DNA of 64,000 nt. It comes from Henricia sp. BOLD:AAB3569 (lineage: Eukaryota > Echinodermata > Asteroidea > Spinulosida > Echinasteridae). The notes beneath the pieces are model-generated. The model worked only from the letters and a program-made list of their open reading frames with translations. It was not told where the DNA came from and made no database searches. The translations under genes and the position numbers were made by a program. Of this stretch, positions 41,691-53,600 are shown piece by piece; position 1 is the first letter of the stretch; every line of letters starts with the position of its first letter. The stretch lies in assembly GCA_037783545.1 (NCBI GenBank), contig JBBELK010000376.1:1240001-1304000 (forward strand), given 5' to 3'.

Positions 41691-44600
41691 CTGCAAACAA
41701 AGAAAAAAAACATTTAAAGCCTGTATTCACGAGCAGGTTCAAACTCAAATGCTGATTGGCTCCCTTTTCAGGGCAGCCAATTTTTCGAAGGGGAAACCAA
41801 ACCACGAAGGAGCCAAATCTTGGTTGGCCATAAAAGGGCAATTCTGGAAATTCAAATTTACACTTCAGAGACTTTGAGGGTTTGTAATGCTTCACGTATT
41901 CAAGTTGTTTGATTTTAAACACATGTTCTTCAAGCATCATTGATGAAAGTGTGTTTCTAGATGGAATTAATAAATAATTTTTTGTCTTGGCACCAATTGT
42001 TTTGTCGAGTGGAAAATATTCGTCCAGGTGCACAGAACACCACCTCCGATGATTTTGTCCGGACACTGCACCCAAACAAAACTCCCAGTGGAGAACCCTG
42101 ATGTAGACGAATGTACATCTGTATTGACAAAGAATGTGATAACATTTTACAAAGACTTACTTGATTTAATAGCTAGTAGAGCCTGAATGGGTCGCCAGAC
42201 CATCATGCCAACCATCATGATAGGGAATATTGAGATGGAGTTACCAGACATGTACATGATGAATAGGTTCATCGGCAGCTGCTTCAGAGGACCCAGGGCA
42301 ATATCCCAATATTTCTAGAGAAAAACAAGAGTTAAATACATGTAATAATAATGTATAAAAACATTTGTAACATTTGTTATGGCCGAGCGGTCTAGCGCGT
42401 CGAACTTAAGTTCCTGTGACAGTACTAGAATGTGGGTTCGGTTCCGGGCCGTGACACTTGTGCTCTTGAGCAAGGCACTTAATCACACTTGTTCCGTCCT
42501 TCGGAAGGGATGTAAAGCCGTTGGTCCAGTGTGTTACATGTAACGCACTTTAAAGATCCCAGAGCATTCTTTCGTGAAGAGCAAGGGGAGGGATTCCCCG
42601 GTGTCTCTGGCCGTTTCTAATTCAACTTAGAAGTTGATAGTTATTCGAATATCTATGTTAATTGATCCCATTCCTGTAATTGGCGGTTCTTCCGCTGTTG
42701 GATGTGGTGAATAAGTAAATAAAGATTGCAAAGTGGACTTGCGACTGCTCAGACTGTTAAGCGGGCCTTCCACTGTGCGATTTTTGCCACGAATTTCCTA
42801 CGATTAAGTACTATTTAGTACGATTGTGTATAGACACAGAGTCTATGGACAGTCTCTGGTTATCGTACCTAATCGTAGGTAATTCGTCGCCAAAATCGCA
42901 CAGTGGGAGGCCTGCTTAAAATAATGGCCAAAAGAGTCTTAAAGGCCCACTGTACATTTGCAATGACCCAAAATATTAATGAACGCATTGTCTAGCAAAA
43001 CCTTCCTCAAAGTAAAGATTAAATTGGTAGCAACTATCCAACGAAAAGTTTCCACCCGAGATCATACAATTTTACCCAAAAAATAATCCATAAAAAAAAT
43101 TGAAACCGTCTGCAAACGATTTACTTACCGGTAGAAGCCCGCCCTCATAAAATTGAAATTACTTAGTTGGCTTGCATCTGGGCGGTCCGAAATGGGCCCT
43201 GTGTACATGTGTACAGGCTGCACGATTCAGACTTCGCGCACTTTGAATGCAGATTTGGAGTAGAATCCAGAGGACTGGAAGTGTATACCAGTGTGAGCTT
43301 CGCATTGGCTGTATAATACGGTACGCACGTACGCTCTTTCATACATGTAGATTGTTTCTCTCCACTAGAAGCCAGTGAAGCTGCATAAGTAGTGGTGTGT
43401 GTATTTCGGAAAGGAAAAAATAACATGGGCTGCCTACATGTAGTTATGGATCTCCTCTACAAACAGACAATAAGAAGCTAGTTGCTGTAGTTGATTCTTG
43501 ACAGCACATGGGCACTAGTGACAGTATGACAAGTGTTAACATCAATACACCATACTTCCTGATTTTAGCAATATTGTGTAAATAGATATGCGGACCTGCA
43601 GACTGTGGCAAGATGTTCACTCGTGGGCAAGGTGTTCACTCATCGACATTAAGCCTAGCGTACATCGACATTGCAACTGGAGGCAACTAGTCAATGGCAA
43701 CTGATGTTTCCGGCAACTGGAAGCAACTCGCGGCAACTGGGAGCAACTGATCAGTTGCTTAAAAAGGTCGATGTACATGTACAGTACTTGCACTTGCAAC
43801 TACTGGCAACTGGAAAAATCCCAGTTGCCATGAGTTGCTCATGTTCTACTTTCTGGCAACTAGTTGTACTTGAGTTGCGGTCAGTTGCGTCGATGTACGC
43901 ATACTTGCAACAAGTTGCTGCCAGTTGCTTGCGTGCATCTGATCACGTGTGCGCACATCGACAGCAACTGCAAGCGCAGTTGCTTCCGGTTGCGCTTCCG
44001 GTTCCGGTTGCGCTCTGGAAATGTAGATATAGCTTGATGCTCCCAGTTGCCGCTACATGTAGTTGCGGAACTAATCAGTTTTTGTTGATGTGCGCGCTAC
44101 GCACACATCGACAGCAACTGATCAATTGAGTTGGTTCCAGTTGCAATGTCGATGAACGCTAGGCTTTAGGCTTGGGTGACTCCAGCATTTTCGGAGTCGA
44201 CTCCGATTCAAAAAAAGAATCGGTAATAGGTAAATGAGCGTGTTTATTATGTACATGTACATTGACGACACTACTTAATGCATTGTAGTAAAGAGTAGCG
44301 TATGTATGTGATTAATTGCTTGCCTTTTCTTGACATACTTTATAATGATTTCAACATGCGTACCTTGACAGCCAAGTTGGATTCCGTGTCATGCACAGTG
44401 ACATCAGCAAGAGCTCTCTCCGAGTAGCCAACAGGAGCTGGTAAATCTGGAATAGACTGACACTGTCTGTCAGGTTTTATCCTGTGGAAAAATATTAAAC
44501 ACATGTACATTGTTAATGTCAGGAAACAAGAGGCTTTTTTTTTTACGGCGATCACCAATGTTAAGGAGATCACCATTTTCCCCCACTTTTTTATACCAAC

Positions 44601-47600
44601 TTATGAAATATGTACATGAAATATACATGAAATATGCCACAGTTACAGAGACTAAATATTTTGCTCTTCACGTTCAACTTTTGTTTCGTGCGAGACTTTT
44701 GTCTCCGACAATTATCACGTGACCAAACGCCCTATTGACAGGTCTAGTTTTAAGATGGCGTCCTGTGCGCGTCACGGCGAAGGAGGGCGCTATTCAATCG
44801 AGTCGGGCAGAGTCGGGCCGTCTGATAGTGACACGACCAGTGTGTGTATTCGTTTGTTCCTGCCGTTCGGGCCCGTGTCGTGTATGGCCCGTGTCACGAA
44901 CTGACAGCCCGACTCGATTGAATAGCGCCCTCTTTCGCCGTGACGCGCACAGGCACCATATTAAGACAAGGAAGAGATCGAACAACACGAGGTCCGTGAT
45001 TTTTCTTAGAAAATCTGGGTTTCAAGGACGTGTGTACGCCAGTTTTGAGAGTATTACGGCCAGGGAGGTATGTAGAACGTGTAGAGATTTTGATTTTACC
45101 AAAAATTGCAATTTCCGGTAAAAATACTTGGGCAACGATTTTGATAGGAAAATAAAAAAGGTTCTATTGAAAGTACCAGTAACGGCTTAATAATAAAAAA
45201 AATTTCAATAAAAACAATAAAAAAAGGCGGTTACTTTCAGTATTTGGAAGTAGTTGGAGACTATCTGTTGACTCCACACAACTAGCAAGGCCGGCACTTT
45301 TTACTTTTTTTTAAGTGAACCCCAACAAATTTTGTATCATTAGAAAGAGAATGTAACAAGAAATACAATGGTGCAGGAATTAGCTAAATAGCTTTTTTTT
45401 AAATGGTCCTGTTATACAATATTTGAGTTTTAAAAGTGTGTTTTTTCGTCTGTCATTTTTTTGATTACCATATAATTTGTGTACAATGTATAATACTGTA
45501 GTAGGTTTTGGACAAAAATATGACAATGGCTGGTATAAATGGGCAATATTTGGAAAGACTAAGCATCAGTAAACCTGTAAAAATAGATTTCAGCAACAAT
45601 TTGTCAATTCATGTATCGTTGTACATGTACATGTATGTAAGAAAAATAGGCAAATTAATCATCAAAATTCTGCTTAACGTCACTGTAAATAGAGCATCTC
45701 GTCACACTAAATGTGACTGAAATAACCTTTTAAAAACAATTACTGTATCTGAAGGTCTTTATTTGTGTAATCAAATATTAAGATCAATTAAGTACCGGTA
45801 TGCACTTTCTGATTTTTAATAAGTAATTTTAGTGACAAAATAATTACTAATTAAACTTGGCCTGAATAGATTGGAATTATCCCAACACAATATTTAGCCT
45901 TTTACTAGCCTAACTTAGAAACTTATGAAATGTCAGTGTTCTCCACGGGTTTTTCATTTGCTAGGGCGGCACGCTCCCCCAACCCCCCTGCGAAGCCCCG
46001 CCCCCATTTTTCTGTTACCTAGTAATTATTTTTTCCCCCATCAAAACCGTTGCTCAAAATGGAATCTTTAGTTTACTCATTTTACAGGAAATTGCTATTT
46101 TTGGTAAAATCTGAATCTCCACACGTTCTACATACCTCCCTGGCTGAAATTGTCTGAAAAGTGGCGTACACTCGTCCGTAAAACCCGAATCTTTCAGGAG
46201 CAATCATACCGCGTGCCTTCTCAGTTTTTTCCCAATAACAAGATGGCGGCGCCTTAGACCATGTAGACTCGGCGCAGTCGATCTTTGGGCCACCAGCACT
46301 TACTAGCACGGTACAGACAAGGGGGGCGCTGTTCACATTTATTCGCTCTTGCCTGTGTGGCATGTACCGTACCGCCGGCGCGACGCGAGTATACGTTAAA
46401 AATGTGATATATTTCCTCATGGCTTGCATCTCTGAATTGTTTATATATTTTTGTAAATTGATAGTTAGTTAGAAAACCTACAAGCTGTTTAATTATCGAC
46501 CAATTACTCTCAAAATGATTGTCCATGTATGACAATTGCGTTGTTTACACGGTTGCCAATGTCTCAACTACGAATGAAGTATGATTTTTCTTTAGCAATT
46601 CCGTTAGATGACGAAAAATATTGCCACCCAACTCCCCTTCCCTCCCTCCCAATTAAACAAATTGTAAAACAAAAATCAGAAAGGACTCGATGAGAACCAC
46701 AGAACCTCTGGAAATTATACAATTCCATGCCTATAGCTTTTGAGTAAGGATGCCGCCAACTTTTTTAAGCACCTGCAGCCGATTTCACGAAAGAGTGCGC
46801 AGCTTGCGCAACTTTTGCAAAATGGCGCAAGCCGGCGGTACGGTACATGCCACACAGGCAAGAGCGAATAAATGTGAACCGCGCCCCCCTTGTCTGTACC
46901 GTGCTAGTAAGTGCTGGTGGCCCAAAGATCGACTGCGCCAAGTCTACATGGTCTAAGGCGCCGCCATCTTGTTATTGGGAAAAAACTGAGAAGGCACGCG
47001 GTATGATTGCTCCTGAAAGATTCGGGTTTTACGGACGAGTGTACGCCACTTTTCAGACAATTTCAGCCAGGGAGGTATGTAGAACGTGTGGAGATTCAGA
47101 TTTTACCAAAAAATAGCAATTTCCTGTAAAATGAGTGAACTAAAGATTCCATTAATTTTGAGCAACGGTTTTGATGGGGGAAAAAATGCTGTTCTTGAAA
47201 GCCATGCAGTTTGATCTGGGTGGCTTTCAGTATTTGGAAGTAGAGTCCGAGTACCACGCTCGCAGCTCGGTATGCGCTATGCAACACGCACAGGGCGCTG
47301 GACGGATTGAGTGTGCTGCACTAGCACTGCAAGTCCGTGAGTGCGGACTCCCCTGGTAAAACTGTTGAGTTTCACAACACATTCCTGCCGTTTCTGAAAT
47401 AGCGCATCTTGAAAAACATCCTCTAAAATATCACAACATTGTGCAATTCAAACCTTTTAAATAGGAACTGAAAATAAAGCATCATTCATTTCTGACGATA
47501 TGCATTTTTAAAAACGATTTTTAAAAATGTATATTGGTGGGGGAGTCCGTGTACACGGACTCGCAGTGCAGCACACTCGATCCGTCCAGCGCCTGAGTGC

Positions 47601-50600
47601 CGATACCGTGCGTGTGTTGCATAGCGCGTACCGAGCTGCGAGCGTGGTACTCGGACTCTACCGATACGAAGGGAATCGAGTGTGGTTGAAACCCGGAGGT
47701 AGCCGGAGGTCGGAGGTAACCCGGAGGTAGAATTTATTGTGACCGTGTAGTACATGCTACAACCTACCTCCGGCTTGTTATTTTAATACCACGTAGCTCC
47801 GGAGCCACCGTCAACACACCAACTACACGTTAGCAAAAACAATCTACCTCCGGGTACCTTTGGGTACCTCCGACCACCTCCGACCTCCGGGTTTTATAAA
47901 TTTCCAAGGGAATCCCCGATGATTTCTCGCATTTGCAACATTTCTGTTTCGGGACATGTTTGTCAGAATGTTTGATAGGCCTATGTGTCAAAGATAAAGT
48001 GGTGGGAGGTTGATTCTTGAACTCTTTTTGGTTTTTGTGAAAATGAGTAAAAAAGTTGCCGAGTTGGCGTCCGCCTCATAGGTTTATGTAGTCAGTCAGC
48101 TTTCCTTTCATCAAGTGGATTGTTGTCATTTTGCCTCGAAATTAGAATCACACCCAAAAAATTCCTCCTATAGTTGTATCCTGCAGTGGTTTTAGATGTC
48201 CATGATTGGAAAATGATTGGAAAGAAATACTTACAACACCGTTTTTGAAGCCAAACGTTGCTCTCACATTCAAACTCAACAGCAGTTCCTGTCGTGACCG
48301 TTTTCATACATGTGTAAATCTCGACGTGAAATCTCGCGAGAATGTACACTAGTTGGGCCTGCCCAATGCCCAATTGCAGACAGACTGTATCAAGCCTTAT
48401 CGTTAATCGGGCACAAAGACATTTACACGTACGCAGTCCTTTCCATGCCGCTAGCGCTGTACGCACTGAGGAAATGACTTGGCTGCTCTTTCCGACGGCT
48501 GTTTCATTACTTAACACTTTTGTCCACATTTTAGTAAGTGGACATTAAGTGTTAAGTAATGAAACAGCCGTCGGAAAGAGCAGCCAAGTCATTTCCTCAG
48601 TGCGTACAGCGCTAGCGGCACGGAAAGGACTGCGTACGTGTAAATGTATTTGTGCCCGATTAACGATAAGGCTTGATACAGTCTGTCTGCAATTGGGCAT
48701 TGGGCAGGCCCAACTAGTGTACATTCTCGCGAGATTTCACGTCGAGATTTACACATGTATGAACACGGTCACGACAGGAACTGCTGTTGAGTTTGAATGT
48801 GAGAGCAACGTTTGGCTTCAAAAACGGTGTTGTAAGTATTTCTTTCCAATCATTTTCCAATCATGGACATCTAAAACCACTGTAGGACACAACTAGGAGG
48901 AAATATTTGGGTGTGATTCTAATTTCCAGGCAAAATGACAACAATCCACTGTATGAAAGAGGTACCTTCTGTCCCTACGGGAAATCCGTAGGGACAGAAT
49001 TATTCTGTCTAAGGTTTATGCACATTTGGCCGGGCAATTTTGTCATCCAATCCCATAATGCATTGAGAACGTCGATAAGGTTTGGGAGTAACTATAGAAT
49101 ACAGGGCCCACGCGACAGCACCTTTTCAAAGTTGAATGGAGACGTCGTAGACGATGTGATCGAACATCTAGCAGAGACGGCGATACGGGAGACGGGAGAT
49201 GAGCGCCCTCTGATGGTCGAAAGCACCAATGTGCCGTGAATTCGTTACCGGAATTGTTATCGGGCTTTATTCTACTTTTATAAAAAATCTCCGAAGTACA
49301 AAGTGTCCGAGAAGGGACACTCTGAAGACGGCTGTGAATGTTTTGAATTGGAGGGGGGTATCCGGTCGATAATTAAAAGAAAAGCGCCCTCTCTGGACAC
49401 CGAAGTACTTTGAATAAAAACGTCACTGCTTCCTGTCTTTTTTTACCTTTTTAAAAACATCCCTCTCGTGCCGCCATTTCTCTTGGCAGGAGGGTCTCTG
49501 GAGACGCGGAGACGGCTGTGAATGTTTTGAATTGGAGGGGCGTATCCGGTCGATAATTAAAAGAAAAGCGCCCTCTCTGGACACCGAAGTACTTTGAATA
49601 AAAATGTCACTGTTTCCTGTCTTTATTTACCTTTTTTAAAACATCCCTCTCGTGCCGCCATTTTTCTTGGCAAGAGGGTCTCTGGAGACGCGGAGACGCG
49701 GAGACGGGAGACGGCTGTGAATGTTTTGAATTGGAGGGGGGTATCCCGTCGGTAATTAAAAGAAAAGCGCCCTCTCTGGACACCGAGGTACTTTATATAA
49801 AAACGTTACTGTTTCCTGTCTTTATTTACCTTTTTAAAAACATCCCTCTCGTGCCGCCATTTCACTTGGCAAGAGGGTCTCTGGAGACGCGGAGACGGGA
49901 GACGGCTGTGAATGTTTTGAATTGGAGGGGGGTTATCCCGTCGGTAATTAAAAGAAAAGCGCCCTCTCTGGACACCGAAGTACTTTGAATAAAAACGTCA
50001 CTGTTTCCTGTCTTTATTTACCTTTTTAAAAACATCCCTCTCGTGCCGCCATTTCTCTGGGCAAGAGTGTCTCTGGAGACGCGGAGACGCGGAGACGGGA
50101 GACGGCTGTGAATGTTTTGAATTCGAGGGGGATATCCGGTCGGTAATTAAAAGAAAAGCGCCCTCTCTGGACACCAAAGTACTTTGAATAAAAACGTCAC
50201 TGTTTCCTGTCTTTATTTACCTTTTTAAAAACATCCCTCTCGTGCCGCCATTTCTCTGGGCAAGAGTGTCTCTGGAGACGCGGAGACGGCTGTGAATGTT
50301 TTGAATTGGCGGGAGACGGCTGTGAATGTTTTGAATTGGAGGGGGGTATCCCGTCGATAATTAAAAGAAAAGCGCCCTCTCTGGACACCGAAGTACTTTG
50401 AATAAAAACGTCACTGTTTCCTGTCTTTATTTACCTTTTTTAAAACATCCCTCTCGTGCCGCCATTTTTCTGGGCAAGAGGATCTCTGGAGACGCGGAGA
50501 CGCGGAGACGGGAGACGGCTGTGAATGTTTTGAATTCGAGGGGGGTATCCGGTCGGTAATTAAAAGAAAAGCGCCCTCTCTGGACACGGAAGTACTTTGA

Positions 50601-53600
50601 ATAAAAACGTCACTGTTTCCTGTCTTTATTTACCTTTTTAAAAACATCCCTCTCGTGCCGCCATTTTTCTGGGCAAGAGTGTCTCTGGAGACGCGGAGAC
50701 GGGAGACGGCTGTGAATGTTTTGAATTCGAGGGGGGTATCCCGTCGGTAATTAAAAGAAAAGCGCCCTCTCTGGACACAAATACTTTAAATAAAAACGTC
50801 GCGGTTTCCTGTCTTTATTTACCTTTTTAAAAACATCCCTCTCGTGCCGCCATTTCTCTGGGCAAGAGTGTCTCTGGAGACGCGGAGACGGGAGACGGCT
50901 GTGAATGTTTTGAATTCGAGGGGGGTATCCACTGTGGGGGGTATCCCGTCGGTAATTAAAAGAAAAGCGCCCTCTCTGGACACCGAAGTACTTTGAATAA
51001 AAATGTCACTGTTTCCTGTCTTTATTTACCTTTTTTAAAACATCCCTCTCGTGCCGCCATTTTTCTTGGCAAGAGGGTCTCTGGAGACGCGGAGACGCGG
51101 AGACGGGAGACGGCTGTGAATGTTTTGAATTGGAGGGGGGTATCCCGTCGGTAATTAAAAGAAAAGCGCCCTCTCTGGACACCGAGGTACTTTGAATAAA
51201 AACGTTACTGTTTCCTGTCTTTATTTACCTTTTTAAAAACATCCCTCTCGTGCCGCCATTTCACTTGGCAAGAGGGTCTCTGGAGACGCGGAGACGGGAG
51301 ACGGCTGTGAATGTTTTGAATTGGAGGGGGGTATCCCGTCGGTAATTAAAAGAAAAGCGCCCTCTCTGAACACCGAAGTACTTTGAATAAAAACGTCACT
51401 GTTTCCTGTCTTTATTTACCTTTTTAAAAACATCCCTCTCGTGCCGCCATTTCTCTGGGCAAGAGTGTCTCTGGAGACGCGGAGACGCGGAGACGGGAGA
51501 CGGCTGTGAATGTTTTGAATTCGAGGGGGGTATCCGGTCGGTAATTAAAAGAAAAGCGCCCTCTCTGGACACCAAAGTACTTTGAATAAAAACGTCACTG
51601 TTTCCTGTCTTTATTTACCTTTTTAAAAACATCCCTCTCGTGCCGCCATTTCTCTGGGCAAGAGTGTCTCTGGAGACGCGGAGACGGCTGTGAATGTTTT
51701 GAATTGGCGGCAGACGGCTGTGAATGTTTTGAATTGGAGGGGGGTATCCCGTCGATAATTAAAAGAAAAGCGCCCTCTCTGGACACCGAAGTACTTTAAA
51801 TAAAAACGTCACTGTTTCCTGTCTTTATTTACCTTTTTAAAAACATCCCTCTCGTGCCGCCATTTCTCTGGGCAAGAGTGTCTCTGGAGACGCGGAGACG
51901 GCTGTGAATGTTTTGAATTGGCGGCAGACGGCTGTGAATGTTTTGAATTGGAGGGGGGTATCCCGTCGATAATTAAAAGAAAAGCGCCCTCTCTGGACAC
52001 CGAAGTACTTTGAATAAAAACGTCACTGTTTCCTGTCTTTATTTACCTTTTTTAAAACATCCCTCTCGTGCCGCCATTTTTCTGGGCAAGAGTGTCTCTG
52101 GAGACGCGGAGACGGGAGACGGCTGTGAATGTTTTGAATTCGAGGGGGGTATCCACTGTGGGGGGTATCCCGTCGGTAATTAAAAGAAAAGCGCCCTCTC
52201 TGGACACCGAAGTACTTTGAATAAAAATGTCACTGTTTCCTGTCTTTATTTACCTTTTTTAAAACATCCCTCTCGTGCCGCCATTTTTCTTGGCAAGAGG
52301 GTCTCTGGAGACGCGGAGACGCGGAGACGGGAGACGGCTGTGAATGTTTTGAATTGGAGGGGGGTATCCCGTCGGTAATTAAAAGAAAAGCGCCCTCTCT
52401 GGACACCGAGGTACTTTGAATAAAAACGTTACTGTTTCCTGTCTTTATTTACCTTTTTAAAAACATCCCTCTCGTGCCGCCATTTCACTTGGCAAGAGGG
52501 TCTCTGGAGACGCGGAGACGGGAGACGGCTGTGAATGTTTTGAATTGGAGGGGGGTATCCCGTCGGTAATTAAAAGAAAAGCGCCCTCTCTGAACACCGA
52601 AGTACTTTGAATAAAAACGTCACTGTTTCCTGTCTTTATTTACCTTTTTAAAAACATCCCTCTCGTGCCGCCATTTCTCTGGGCAAGAGTGTCTCTGGAG
52701 ACGCGGAGACGCGGAGACGGGAGACGGCTGTGAATGTTTTGAATTCGAGGGGGATATCCGGTCGGTAATTAAAAGAAAAGCGCCCTCTCTGGACACCAAA
52801 GTACTTTGAATAAAAACGTCACTGTTTCCTGTCTTTATTTACCTTTTTAAAAACATCCCTCTCGTGCCGCCATTTCTCTGGGCAAGAGTGTCTCTGGAGA
52901 CGCGGAGACGGCTGTGAATGTTTTGAATTGGCGGGAGACGGCTGTGAATGTTTTGAATTGGAGGGGGGTATCCCGTCGATAATTAAAAGAAAAGCGCCCT
53001 CTCTGGACACCGAAGTACTTTGAATAAAAACGTCACTGTTTCCTGTCTTTATTTACCTTTTTTAAAACATCCCTCTCGTGCCGCCATTTTTCTGGGCAAG
53101 AGGATCTCTGGAGACGCGGAGACGGGAGACGGCTGTGAATGTTTTGAATTCGAGGGGGGTATCCGGTCGGTAATTAAAAGAAAAGCGCCCTCTCTGGACA
53201 CCGAAGTACTTTGAATAAAAACGTCACTGTTTCCTGTCTTTATTTACCTTTTTAAAAACATCCCTCTCGTGCCGCCATTTTTCTGGGCAAGAGTGTCTCT
53301 GGAGACGCGGAGACGGGAGACGGCTGTGAATGTTTTGAATTCGAGGGGGGTATCCCGTCGGTAATTAAAAGAAAAGCGCCCTCTCTGGACACCAAAATAC
53401 TTTAAATAAAAACGTCGCGGTTTCCTGTCTTTATTTACCTTTTTAAAAACATCCCTCTCGTGCCGCCATTTCTCTGGGCAAGAGTGTCTCTGGAGACGCG
53501 GAGACGGGAGACGGCTGTGAATGTTTTGAATTCGAGGGGGGTATCCACTGTGGGGGGTATCCCGTCGGTAATTAAAAGAAAAGCGCCCTCTCTGGACACC

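Noticed and set aside
43671..44129. 152-codon plus-strand frame
   Set aside because: It is the translation of the CAACTG-rich MITE.
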